DNA of 64,000 nucleotides from Kitasatospora terrestris (GTDB lineage: Bacteria > Actinomycetota > Actinomycetes > Streptomycetales > Streptomycetaceae). Both the position numbers and the translations under genes were made by a program. The notes under the pieces are model-generated. The model was not told the origin of the DNA and made no database searches. It saw only the letters and a program-made list of their open reading frames with translations. The stretch is taken from contig NZ_BAABIS010000001.1 of assembly GCF_039542905.1 (NCBI RefSeq), positions 806,001 through 870,000 of the forward strand. Direction: 5' to 3'. Positions 8,855 to 16,745 of the stretch are shown here, one piece after another. The stretch's first letter is position 1; each line of letters begins with the position of its first letter.

Positions 8855-9916
8855 TCAGCGGGCGAGCGTGCTGCTCTCCCGCACCACGACCCGGAAACCC
8901 GGCGTGATCCGCCGACCCGGCCCGGTGTAGCGCTGCTCGATCCGCTCCTCCAGGCAGCGCACCGCGAGCTCCGCGATCAGCCGCTTGTCGGGGGCGACCG
9001 TGGTGAGCGAAGGGATCGCGTACGCCGCCTCCTCCACGTCGTCGAACCCGACGATCGCCAGGTCCTGGGGCACCCGCAGCCCGGCCTCGTGCGCGGCCCG
9101 CAGCGCGCCGAGCGCCAGCAGGTCGTTGAAGCAGAACACCGCGTCGGGCCGCTGCGGCAGGCGCAGCAGCCGCCGCATCGCGGAGGCGCCGTCGGGACGG
9201 AAGTACGCGCGCACCGGCGGCAGCAGCTGCGGGTCCACCGTCAGCCCGGCGTCCTCCAGGGCCTCCCGGTACCCGGCGAGCCGCTGCTCGGCGGTGGCCC
9301 GCGGGGCCGGGTCCTGCCAGCCGATGGCGGCGATCCGGCGGTAGCCCTCGTCCAGCAGGTGGCGGGTCACCTCGCGGGCGCCGGCCACGTTGTCGATGTG
9401 CACCCGGTCGGCGACCGGCCCGAGGTCGGCCTCGCCGAGCAGCACCAGCGGGATCTCCCGGTCGCGGGCCAGCAGCGCCGCCCGGTCCAGGCCCAGCGGG
9501 CTGAGGATCACCCCGTCGATCATCGGGGCGCCCAGGCCCGAGGCGATCCGCAGCTCCGCCGCCGGGTCGCCGCCGGTGTCGTCCATCAGCACCGTGATGC
9601 CCACCCGGCGGGCCGCCGCGATGACCTCCACCGCGAGCTCCGCGAAGTACGGTGACGGCAGCTCGGGGAAGGCCAGCGCGATGACGCCGCTGCGGCCGGT
9701 CCGCAGCCGGCGGGCCATCACGTTGGGCTGGTAGCCGAGGGTGTCGATCGCCCGCTGCACCCGCTCCCGGGTCGCCTCCGCCACCGGCGTCGTCCCGTTC
9801 ACCACGTTGGAGACGGTCTTCACGGAGACCCGGGCCAGCTCGGCCACGTCCTTCAACCGCGGCGCCGCTGCGCCGCCACCGCCACTGCCGTTGCCACTGC
9901 CGCTCGGTACGGACAA
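8855..9916 (-). CDS. LacI-family transcriptional regulator, divergent from arabinofuranosidase
   Basis: A 353-residue regulator with helix-turn-helix RLKDVAELARVSVKTVSNVV after a short Ser/Gly-rich N-terminus, hinge QPNVMARRLRTGRSG and effector domain ending FRVVVRESSTLAR. It starts with TTG 9916 behind GAGGAGGGG. It is transcribed away from the GH54 gene, so it probably controls that gene and itself from the shared 190-bp region. It is a close paralogue of the regulator at 6.5-7.6 kb: the recognition helix SVKTVSNVVN is shared. Confidence 0.87.
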   Translation of the reverse strand: MSVPSGSGNGSGGGGAAAPRLKDVAELARVSVKTVSNVVNGTTPVAEATRERVQRAIDTLGYQPNVMARRLRTGRSGVIALAFPELPSPYFAELAVEVIAAARRVGITVLMDDTGGDPAAELRIASGLGAPMIDGVILSPLGLDRAALLARDREIPLVLLGEADLGPVADRVHIDNVAGAREVTRHLLDEGYRRIAAIGWQDPAPRATAEQRLAGYREALEDAGLTVDPQLLPPVRAYFRPDGASAMRRLLRLPQRPDAVFCFNDLLALGALRAAHEAGLRVPQDLAIVGFDDVEEAAYAIPSLTTVAPDKRLIAELAVRCLEERIEQRYTGPGRRITPGFRVVVRESSTLAR

Positions 9917-10106
9917 GACCGCACCCCTCCTCCCGCCGGCCGTGCGCGAGGGAGCGGGGCCGGCAACGCCTCGACGCCGCTACTACAACGTGAGAATACA
10001 AGGTCGCCGATGAACCGCCAGCACGTGCGCGCCCGCGGCCGGGCACCCCCGCAGCGCGCCGCCGACCGGTACCGCCCCTCGCACCCCCACCCAGAAGGAG
10101 CGCACC
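9917..10106. promoter_or_regulatory. Divergent LacI/arabinofuranosidase promoter region
   Basis: Intergenic stretch with an AT-rich centre (9981-10002). The sequence CAACGTGAGAA at 9986-9996 resembles the CAACGTTGGAA core of the operators at 1410 and 1610, with two differences in 11. AGAAGGAG at 10092-10099 is the ribosome binding site of the GH54 gene. Operator assignment is tentative. Confidence 0.4.
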
Positions 10107-11966
10107 TTGTCCAGCCAAGCCTTACTCCCCGCAAGGAAGTTGTGGCGCGACGCGCGCGCGGCCCTGGCCGCCCTCGCGCTGGTGGTCGCCGCGCTGATCG
10201 GCCTGCCCGGGGTCGGCCACGCGGCCGCCTCGCTGCCCTGCGACATCTACGCCGCGGGCGGCACCCCCTGCGTCGCCGCGCACAGCACCACCCGCGCCCT
10301 GTTCGGCACCTACAACGGCCCGCTGTACCGGGTCACCCGGGCGAGCGACGGCGCCGCCGCCGACATCGGCCTGCTGGCCGCCGGCGGTTACGCCAACGCC
10401 CAGGCGCAGGACCAGTTCTGCAACGGCAGCAGCTGCCGGATCACCCGGATCTACGACCAGACCTCCCGGCACAACGACCTCACCCCGGGCCCGGCCGGCA
10501 CCTCCGGCATGGGCAACGACCGGGGCGCGGACGCCAGCGAGATCGCCGTCACCGCCGGCGGCCACAAGGTCTACGGCGTGTGGATCTCCCCGGGCGTCGG
10601 CTACCGCTACACCGGCGTCGCCTCCGGCGTGGCCGTCAACGGCCAGCCCGAGGGCGTCTACATGGTGGCCAGCGGCACCCATGTCGGCGCGGACTGCTGC
10701 TTCGACTACGGCAACGCCGAAGCCACCCCCGCCGACACCGGCAACGGGCACATGGACGCTGTCTCCATCGCCACCACCTGCTACTTCCCGCCGTGCACCG
10801 GCAGCGGGCCGTGGATCGAGGCCGACCTGGAGAACGGCATGTTCCAGGGCGACAACGGCTCCAACACCGCCAACCTCGGCAACAGCAGCCCCTTCGTGAC
10901 GGCCGTGCTGAAGAACAACGGCCAGACCACGTACGCCCTCAAGGGCGGCAACTCCCAGTCCGGCCAGCTCACCACCTGGTGGAACGGCGCGCTGCCCAGC
11001 CGCGCCGGCTACCGCCCGATGAAGCAGGAGGGCGGCATCATCCTGGGCATCGGCGGCGACAACTCCAACTGGAACCGCGGCACCTTCTTCGAGGGTGTCA
11101 TGGTCTACGGCTACCCGAGCGACGCCACCGAGAACGCCGTCCAGGCCAACGTCGTCTCGGTCGGCTACAACGGCCGCACCGACCTGCCGAACGGCCCGCA
11201 GGGCACCGTCACCGGGCCGGGCGGCCAGTGCGTCGACGTCGCCGCCGACGACACCGGGATCAACGGCGCCGGCGTCCAGCTGTGGAACTGCCAGTCGTAC
11301 GCCGAGGACCAGCACTGGGTCCACAACGTCGACGGCTCCCTCGGCACCCTGGGCCGCTGCCTCGACGCCACCGGCAACGGCACCGCCAACGGCACGCCCC
11401 TCCAGCTCTGGGACTGCAACGGCGGCGGCGCCCAGAAGTGGATCCAGCAGGCCGACGGCTCGCTGCTCAACCCGCAGTCCGGCCGCTGCCTCGACGACCC
11501 CAACGGCAACACCGCCAACGGCACCCGGCTGCAGCTGTGGGACTGCAACGGCGCCGGCGCGCAGAAGTTCACCGTCAACGGCGGCGGCCCCGTCGCCGCC
11601 CCCGGCGGGCAGTGCGTGGACGTCGCCGCCGACGACAGCGGCACCAACGGCACCGCGGTGCAGCTGTGGAACTGCCAGTCCTACGCGGTCGACCAGCACT
11701 GGGCGCACGCCGCGGACACCTCGCTGCGCACCCTCGGCCGCTGCCTGGACGTGAACGGCAACGGCACCGCCAACGGCTCGCAGGTCGAGCTGTGGGACTG
11801 CAACGGCGTCGGCGGCCAGAAGTGGGTCCAGCAGGCCGACGGCTCGCTGCTCAACCCGCAGTCCGGCCGCTGCCTGGACGCCCCGGGCGGTGCCACCGCG
11901 AACGGCACCCGCCTGCAGCTGTGGGACTGCAACGGCAGCGCGGCCCAGAAGTTCGCGCTGCGCTGA
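10107..11966 (+). CDS. Secreted GH54 alpha-L-arabinofuranosidase with two ricin-type lectin domains
   Basis: Predicted to cleave terminal alpha-L-arabinofuranosyl residues from arabinan or arabinoxylan outside the cell. TTG 10107 follows AGAAGGAG. Residues 1-45 are a signal peptide, cleaved near VGHAAA. Residues 46-360 match the GH54 catalytic domain (LPCDIYAAGGTPCVAAHSTT, SGMGNDRGADASE), with the likely nucleophile Glu242 in ADLENG and acid/base Asp318 in GIGGDNSN. Two ricin B-type (CBM13) domains follow, about 365-490 and 495-619, each with QLWDCNG and QKW/QKF repeats; fungal GH54 enzymes instead carry CBM42. Codon 6 is TTA, read only by the BldA tRNA in streptomycetes, so expression may be tied to development. 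It is divergent from a LacI gene. Confidence 0.88.
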   Translation: MSSQALLPARKLWRDARAALAALALVVAALIGLPGVGHAAASLPCDIYAAGGTPCVAAHSTTRALFGTYNGPLYRVTRASDGAAADIGLLAAGGYANAQAQDQFCNGSSCRITRIYDQTSRHNDLTPGPAGTSGMGNDRGADASEIAVTAGGHKVYGVWISPGVGYRYTGVASGVAVNGQPEGVYMVASGTHVGADCCFDYGNAEATPADTGNGHMDAVSIATTCYFPPCTGSGPWIEADLENGMFQGDNGSNTANLGNSSPFVTAVLKNNGQTTYALKGGNSQSGQLTTWWNGALPSRAGYRPMKQEGGIILGIGGDNSNWNRGTFFEGVMVYGYPSDATENAVQANVVSVGYNGRTDLPNGPQGTVTGPGGQCVDVAADDTGINGAGVQLWNCQSYAEDQHWVHNVDGSLGTLGRCLDATGNGTANGTPLQLWDCNGGGAQKWIQQADGSLLNPQSGRCLDDPNGNTANGTRLQLWDCNGAGAQKFTVNGGGPVAAPGGQCVDVAADDSGTNGTAVQLWNCQSYAVDQHWAHAADTSLRTLGRCLDVNGNGTANGSQVELWDCNGVGGQKWVQQADGSLLNPQSGRCLDAPGGATANGTRLQLWDCNGSAAQKFALR

Positions 11967-11983
11967 CCCGGCGTCACCCCGAG

Positions 11984-12010
11984 GGGTGCGGGGCCCGTGG
12001 CCCCGCACCC
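11984..12010. terminator. Terminator after arabinofuranosidase gene
   Basis: GGGTGCGGGG, loop CCCGTGG, CCCCGCACCC is a perfect 10-bp stem 17 bp after the GH54 stop. It also lies just past the end of the convergent VOC gene, so it may serve both. Confidence 0.65.
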
Positions 12011-12022
12011 GTCCGTGCGCCG

Positions 12023-12460
12023 TCAGAGCTGCTCGGCCAGCCCGATGACGATGCCCTCGGGGCCGCGGACGTAGCAGAGCCGGTAGATCTCCTCGTACTG
12101 CACGATCTCGCCGACCAGTTCACCGCCGATCGCCAGCAGCCTGGCGGTGACGTCCTCGATGTCGTCGACGGCGAACATGATCCGCCGCAGGCCCAGGGTG
12201 TTCGCCGGTGCCTCCCGCGGCTCGGGGGCGATCGCCGCCGGCCGGTGGAACCGCGCCAGCTCGACCCGGCCGTGCCCGTTCGGCACCCGCAGCATCGCGA
12301 TGTCCTGGCGGACGTCCTCCAGCCCGATCACCCGCTCCGCACCCGGCCAGTCGAGCGGCCCCCTGCCCTCCAGCTCCATCCCGAGCTCGACGAGGAACGC
12401 GATGACCGCGTCCAGGTCCTCGACCACGATGAGGACGTTGTCCATCCGCTGGATCGCCAT
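12023..12460 (-). CDS. VOC (glyoxalase/bleomycin-resistance) superfamily protein
   Basis: A 145-residue single-copy VOC fold: MDNVLIVVEDLDAVIAFLVELGMELEG at the start, a central RVELARF strand with the metal-ligand Glu, and RIMFAVDDIEDVTARL with the second half-domain, ending IVIGLAEQL. The family includes lyases, dioxygenases and drug-binding proteins; the substrate cannot be inferred. ATG 12460 was chosen because AGGAGG lies 9 bases upstream. Confidence 0.75.
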   Translation of the reverse strand: MAIQRMDNVLIVVEDLDAVIAFLVELGMELEGRGPLDWPGAERVIGLEDVRQDIAMLRVPNGHGRVELARFHRPAAIAPEPREAPANTLGLRRIMFAVDDIEDVTARLLAIGGELVGEIVQYEEIYRLCYVRGPEGIVIGLAEQL

Positions 12461-12580
12461 GCTGGGGGGCCTCCTCGGGCACGTCGGCTGCGTCCCCGCC
12501 ATCCTGCACTCCTGGCCGGCCGTCCGCACCGACCGACGTCGCGGAGTCGACGGCCGCGAGACTGCCGGGCTGCGCGTGGC

Positions 12581-13138
12581 TCAGTCCTCCGGGACGTCGT
12601 CACCGTACTCGTCGACGTACTCGAAGACCTGGGCCCACAGGTTCGGGTGGGCCTCCAGCAGACCCAGGCCGTCCAGCCGGACGTCGAACTCCTCGATCGC
12701 CTCGTCCCGGCCGATCCCGTCCACCCGCGCGACGGTCTGCGCCGCCAGGCCGAGCACGCGGACGAACAGCGGCAGCGAGGGCGCGTACCGGCCGCCGTAG
12801 CCGCGGCCCCAGTCCCACCCGTCGGGGCTGAACAGGTCGACCGCGCCGCTGTCGGCGTCCAGCACGAACACCGTGTCGCTGTGCTCCATCAGCTTGAAGC
12901 AGCTGTCGGAGACCGTGCCGTCACCGGTCGGCCGCGACGCCCCGTACAGGCCGTCCGCGTCCTGCGCCCACAGCCCCTCCTCCCGTAGGAAGAGCGAGTC
13001 CAGCCCGATCCGCCCGACCTTCGCGCACGGCAGCCCGACCTCGGTGAGGAACGCCCTCGTCGGCCCGTGGGTCAGCGCCGGCGGCAGCTGCTCCGCCGTC
13101 GGCCGCCACACGCCGTCCGCACCGAACACCCGCTCCAC
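12581..13138 (-). CDS. SUKH-4-like immunity-family protein
   Basis: A 185-residue cytosolic protein with the SUKH-4 pattern: TRAFLTEVGLP near the N-terminus, a central VFVLDADSGAVDLFSPDG strand pair, then SLPLFVRVLGLAAQTV and an acidic C-terminus. SUKH proteins usually protect against polymorphic nuclease toxins, but no toxin gene is adjacent, so this is an orphan. GTG 13138 lies immediately after an in-frame TGA. Upstream, a 14-codon reading frame with a good ribosome site is in the same frame, so the gene either starts here by coupling or has suffered a nonsense change. Confidence 0.65.
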   Translation of the reverse strand: MERVFGADGVWRPTAEQLPPALTHGPTRAFLTEVGLPCAKVGRIGLDSLFLREEGLWAQDADGLYGASRPTGDGTVSDSCFKLMEHSDTVFVLDADSGAVDLFSPDGWDWGRGYGGRYAPSLPLFVRVLGLAAQTVARVDGIGRDEAIEEFDVRLDGLGLLEAHPNLWAQVFEYVDEYGDDVPED

Positions 13139-13183
13139 TCACCCGGCGTCGGGAACCCCGCCCGGCGCGTCCACCACGTCCAT
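13139..13183 (-). CDS. 14-codon upstream frame in register with the SUKH-4-like gene
   Basis: ATG 13183 is preceded by GGGGGAG at 5 bases and encodes MDVVDAPGGVPDAG before TGA. The next codon is the GTG that starts the SUKH-4-like gene. It could be a leader peptide coupled to the gene, or the true N-terminus if the TGA were an error or mutation (TGG to TGA). Confidence 0.35.
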   Translation of the reverse strand: MDVVDAPGGVPDAG

Positions 13184-13343
13184 GCCACTCCCCCACTGCC
13201 GCGACCTGCGTACCCGTGCAAGGCGCAACCGTGCCACACCGGGCCGCGTCCACGGTGCGACGGGTCTCCCCGTCGTCCCGTCACCTCGAGGGGGGACGCG
13301 TGCGCGCGATTCCGGGCCGCGGGCTCCGAGACGCCGGGCGGCG

Positions 13344-13844
13344 TCAGCCGGACGACTCCGCCTCGCGGGCCTGCTGCCAGGTCGGGGCCTCCAGGAAGTG
13401 GTTGTCGAAGCGCTCCTGGCCGGCCAGCAGCTCCTCCGCGGTCGCCTCGCCGCGGCGCAGCCGCTCCAGGGTGCGGAAGTACTCGAAGCGCTCGACGCCC
13501 GGGGCGATCACGACCAGCAGGTCCGCCCCGGAGGACCGCGGCGCCGCGAAGGCGTGCGGGAGGTGCGGCGGCACCACCAGCAGGTCGCCGGCGTGCGCGG
13601 TGACCACCTCCTCGCCGACCAGCACCTGCAGTTCGCCCTCCGTGACGTAGAACAGCTCGGACGAGCCGGTGTGGAAGTGCGGCGTCGCCCCGTCCGCGCC
13701 GCGCGCCAGGGTGACCCGGACGGTGCTCAGCGCCCCGCCGGTCGCGCTCGCGTCGGCGAGCAGCCGCATCGTGCTCCCGCCCAGGCCGAAGGTCTCGGCC
13801 TCCTCGCTGCGCACCAGCACGGCCTTGTGCCCCATCAACGACAT
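13344..13844 (-). CDS. Cupin-domain protein
   Basis: A 166-residue single-domain cupin. The metal-binding motif is visible as HFHTGSSELFYVTEGEL (two His and Glu), followed by the second cupin motif GDLLVVPPHLPHAFAAP. The C-terminal tail (RFEYFRTLERLRRGEATAEELL) is helical and charged. Such proteins are found as small dioxygenases, isomerases or sensors. ATG 13844 follows AGGGA. A 28-bp inverted repeat 20 bp upstream suggests that it is under specific control. Confidence 0.78.
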   Translation of the reverse strand: MSLMGHKAVLVRSEEAETFGLGGSTMRLLADASATGGALSTVRVTLARGADGATPHFHTGSSELFYVTEGELQVLVGEEVVTAHAGDLLVVPPHLPHAFAAPRSSGADLLVVIAPGVERFEYFRTLERLRRGEATAEELLAGQERFDNHFLEAPTWQQAREAESSG

Positions 13845-13863
13845 GGCGGATCCCTGTCCCCTC

Positions 13864-13891
13864 GTACCGTCGATTCCACGAGCGACGGTAC
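13864..13891. promoter_or_regulatory. Inverted-repeat operator upstream of the cupin gene
   Basis: GTACCGTCG, ten bases, CGACGGTAC is a perfect 9-bp inverted repeat centred about 34 bp upstream of the cupin ATG. Arm length and spacing fit a dimeric repressor such as a TetR- or MerR-family protein. The cognate regulator is not evident in the window. Confidence 0.55.
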
Positions 13892-14065
13892 TGCGTCCAA
13901 CTATCTCCGCGGGGAGTTCGACGTCCTTGCCGTGCTGTGCCGGTCGGGTCCGCCGCACCCTCGCCCCCCCCGACCGTCGCAGCTTCCCGGTCGTCCTCAC
14001 CGGGCACTGCCACGGTGGACGCTGGCGGTCGGACCCGAGCGCCCCTGAAAAGCCCGGGCCTTGAG

Positions 14066-14473
14066 CTACTCGCGGCCTCGGGCGGCCTCGTGGGCCGCCA
14101 GCTCCTCGGCGCTGCCGAGGAAGGCGGGACCGCAGGGCTGCGGCAGACGCTCGACGACCATCGCGACGGCGAGCCGCGCGCTGCCCGTCTCGGCGATCCG
14201 CGGACTGCTCCGGCTCGGCCCCTCCACGTAGTACCGGCCGTCGCGGAGGGTGCCGATGTAGGGAATGTCCCAGGTGTGGCGGAGCTCCGTGCACCTGCTG
14301 AAGTGCAGCTCCCACATGCCGGTCCAGGGGTGGAGCTGCCGCAGCAGCGGCTCGGCGTGCGCCACCCGCACCAGCTCGGCGAACGGCGCCAGCAGCGGCG
14401 AGCGCCCCGGCGGGGCGGGTTCACCGGCCGCGGCGAGGATCCCGCGCCAGGCCGCTTCCACAGGTCCGCTCAT
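14066..14473 (-). CDS. DUF6193-like protein
   Basis: A 135-residue protein with HPWTGMWELHFSRC, TWDIPYIG and GRYYVEGPSRSSPR, and a C-terminus ending in GPAFLGSAEELAAHEAARG. This matches my recollection of the actinobacterial DUF6193 family, often annotated as natural-product-associated, of unknown function. Its ATG shares a base with the stop of the upstream acetyltransferase (TGATG), so the two are co-translated. Confidence 0.6.
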   Translation of the reverse strand: MSGPVEAAWRGILAAAGEPAPPGRSPLLAPFAELVRVAHAEPLLRQLHPWTGMWELHFSRCTELRHTWDIPYIGTLRDGRYYVEGPSRSSPRIAETGSARLAVAMVVERLPQPCGPAFLGSAEELAAHEAARGRE

Positions 14474-15105
14474 CACGCCGCGACCGGCCGGTAGACGAAT
14501 CCGGTCAGCGGCGCGAGCACCTTCCAACCCAGCGTCGCGTAGAGCGCCCGGCCCTCGACGGTCGCGCCCAGGATGCCCGTGGTCACCCCGCGCTCGACGG
14601 CGGCGTCCGTCAGCGCGCCCATCACCACCGTCCCGAGGCCGCGCCGCCGGTAGGCCGGCTCGGTGACGATCTGGTCGAAGACGCACGCGGCGTCGGTCAG
14701 CCCGGCCTGGCCGCTCGCCGCGAGGTCGCCGCCGGGGCCCAGGACGCGCACGGACGCGACGCCGTCCGCGGTCTGCACGGAGGCCGTGTACCCGTCCGGC
14801 GCGCGCACGCGCGAGGGCCGCAGGTCGACGGCCATCAAGAAGCACGGGTCGAGGGGGTGCCACCCGGACGGGAACCACGGCTCCATCTCCGCCTCCGGGA
14901 CGAACGCCTTGACGCACGTGGTCGGCTCGGTGACCGACCCGACCAGCCCGCGGGCCACGTCCTCCCCGGTGTCGAGCACGATGTGCCGGACCACCTGCGT
15001 CGGCTGCCCGACCTCGATCCGCAGCCCCCACGGCACCTCCACCGGCGCGGGCACCCGCCGGGACACCGCCCAGCCCGCCGCCCACGACCGCCCGGTCTCC
15101 GACAT
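14473..15105 (-). CDS. GNAT-family N-acetyltransferase
   Basis: A 210-residue protein whose C-terminal half has the acetyl-CoA binding signature of GNAT enzymes: VFDQIVTEPAYRRRGLGTVV, then a helix and GILGATVEGRALYATLGWKVL. The N-terminal half is less typical (residues 1-90, with EPTTCVKAFV) and may bind the acceptor. It is coupled by TGATG overlap to the DUF6193-like gene, which suggests a joint task; the substrate is unknown. Confidence 0.8.
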   Translation of the reverse strand: MSETGRSWAAGWAVSRRVPAPVEVPWGLRIEVGQPTQVVRHIVLDTGEDVARGLVGSVTEPTTCVKAFVPEAEMEPWFPSGWHPLDPCFLMAVDLRPSRVRAPDGYTASVQTADGVASVRVLGPGGDLAASGQAGLTDAACVFDQIVTEPAYRRRGLGTVVMGALTDAAVERGVTTGILGATVEGRALYATLGWKVLAPLTGFVYRPVAA

Positions 15106-15161
15106 CCCCGGCCACCCCCCGCGTCACGCCGTCGATCCACGCCCGTGGATCCCCGCCGAGG

Positions 15162-15602
15162 CTACGGCACCGGCGGGCCCGGGTTCACGGGATGCGGGTG
15201 TTCCGGCGGAGCGGGCGGGAGGAGCCGGGCGCCGTGCGTGGTGTCGACCCGGTCGGCGGACATCAACTCGACGTCGACGACCAGCGGCGTCGCGAACCCG
15301 TCGGCGCGGACGACCCAGCCCAGCACGTCCGCCACGACGTCCGGCCCGCCGCCGTCCCGGGGGATGACGGCCCGCCAGCCCAGGCCGGGAAGGGCCGCCA
15401 CGACCGGGCTGTCCACCTCCAGCAGCTTCAGGAAGTCCGAGCGGTGCCGCGCGGGCTCCAGGACCCCGATGTGCTCGTTCACCACCAGCGCGTCACCGGA
15501 GTCGTCCCACCGCACCACCGGCTGCCTCCGGCCCGGCTGGTTCGCCTCCTTCTCCTGCTCGTTCCGGAACACGGCCCCCCACCCGGACGGACTGGTCAGC
15601 AC
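15162..15602 (-). CDS. Hypothetical protein
   Basis: A 146-residue soluble protein starting with GTG 15602 behind AGGAGG (6 bases). It has mixed beta/alpha character in the middle (ALVVNEHIGVLEPARH, DSPVVAALPGLGWRAVIPRD, TPLVVDVELM) and a Pro-rich tail. I do not recognise the family. Confidence 0.55.
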   Translation of the reverse strand: MLTSPSGWGAVFRNEQEKEANQPGRRQPVVRWDDSGDALVVNEHIGVLEPARHRSDFLKLLEVDSPVVAALPGLGWRAVIPRDGGGPDVVADVLGWVVRADGFATPLVVDVELMSADRVDTTHGARLLPPAPPEHPHPVNPGPPVP

Positions 15603-15712
15603 AGCGGCCTCCTCTCACCGCAAGACCCAACCGCCCGCACCCCCACCCGGTCACGCACCCGTCGCCCGGACGGGCGCACACCGGCGGGCGCGGGAGCCGG
15701 GCGGACGCTGAG

Positions 15713-16711
15713 ATGGTGCACATGATCGCTACGGCACCGTCCGGTGACACCCACGCGCCCCCGGGCTGGTGGGCCCGCCTGCCACCCGCCGCCGGATCGG
15801 CCGTGATGGCCACCGGCATCGTGTCCGTCGGCCTGCACCTGGTCGGACGGCCGGTCCTCTCCGGGATCCTGCTCGTGGTCGCCGCCGCCGGGTGGGCCCT
15901 GCTCGCCACCGCGTTCGCGCTCACCTTCCTCCGCGACCGCAAGCGGTGGGCCGCCAACGCCGACACCCCGCCCGCACTCACCGCCGTCGCCGCCACCGCC
16001 GTCCTCGGCACCCGGCTGTCGCTGCTCGGCTGGCAGGGCGTCGCGGCCGCCCTGCTGGCGGTCGCCGCCGCGGCGTGGCCCGGGCTGCTGGCCGCGGTCC
16101 TGCGGCACTGGCACCACCACATGCCCGGCGCCGCCTTCCTGGTCTGCGTCGCCACCGAGGGCCTCGCCGTCCTCTCCGGCACCCTCGCCCTCGCCCACCA
16201 CGGCACCTGGCTGATCTGGCCGTCCCTGGTCGCGTTCGTCCTCGGGATCGGCCTGTACGTCGCCGCGCTGACCCGCTTCGACCTCCGCCAGGTCACCACC
16301 GGACCGGGCGACCACTGGATCGCCGGCGGCGCCCTCGCCATCTGCGCCCTCGCCGCCACCAAGCTCACCGGCTGGCCGTCCTGGACCGGAGCCGCCCACA
16401 CCGCCCTGCGCACGACCACCCTCGTCCTGCTGGCCCTCGACCTGGCCTGGTACCTGGTGCTGTTCACCGCGGAGATCCGCCACCCCCGGCTGCACTACAA
16501 CATCCGCCGCTGGGCCACCGTCTTCCCGCTCGGCATGACCGCGGTCGCCACCCTCTCCACCTCCACCGCCGCGCACATCGCCTGGCTGCGCCCGCTCGGC
16601 CAGGCCCTGCTCTGGATCGCCGTCGCCGCGTGGCTGCTCACCGCGGCCCTGCTCGTCGCCGACACCGCCCGCCGGCGCGAAGCCTCCCCCGGGAACGCGT
16701 CCGTCGGCTAG
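15713..16711 (+). CDS. TDT-family membrane protein (TehA/SLAC1-like)
   Basis: A 332-residue integral membrane protein with about ten hydrophobic helices. The start PAAGSAVMATGIVSVGLHL and the later ALDLAWYLVLFTAEIRHPR are characteristic of the tellurite-resistance/dicarboxylate transporter family, which includes anion channels and C4-dicarboxylate or sulfite exporters. The tellurite name is historical, and no tellurite role is implied. ATG 15722 is an alternative start. It is not obviously in an operon: it is divergent from the gene at 15.2-15.6 kb. Confidence 0.78.
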   Translation: MVHMIATAPSGDTHAPPGWWARLPPAAGSAVMATGIVSVGLHLVGRPVLSGILLVVAAAGWALLATAFALTFLRDRKRWAANADTPPALTAVAATAVLGTRLSLLGWQGVAAALLAVAAAAWPGLLAAVLRHWHHHMPGAAFLVCVATEGLAVLSGTLALAHHGTWLIWPSLVAFVLGIGLYVAALTRFDLRQVTTGPGDHWIAGGALAICALAATKLTGWPSWTGAAHTALRTTTLVLLALDLAWYLVLFTAEIRHPRLHYNIRRWATVFPLGMTAVATLSTSTAAHIAWLRPLGQALLWIAVAAWLLTAALLVADTARRREASPGNASVG

Positions 16712-16733
16712 CGGCGCGGGCACGGGTGGGGCG

Positions 16734-16745
16734 TAGGTTGGGCGG
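16734..16745 (+). promoter_or_regulatory. -10 element for leaderless methyltransferase mRNA
   Basis: TAGGTT (16734-16739) is followed by GGGCGG and then GTG 16746. A TAnnnT hexamer exactly six bases before a start codon is the hallmark of leaderless transcripts in actinomycetes. No purine-rich ribosome site is needed or obvious. Confidence 0.55.

Noticed and set aside
15713..16711. Tellurite-resistance determinant
   Set aside because: The family name is historical; members are anion or dicarboxylate transporters, and no other ter or teh genes are present.
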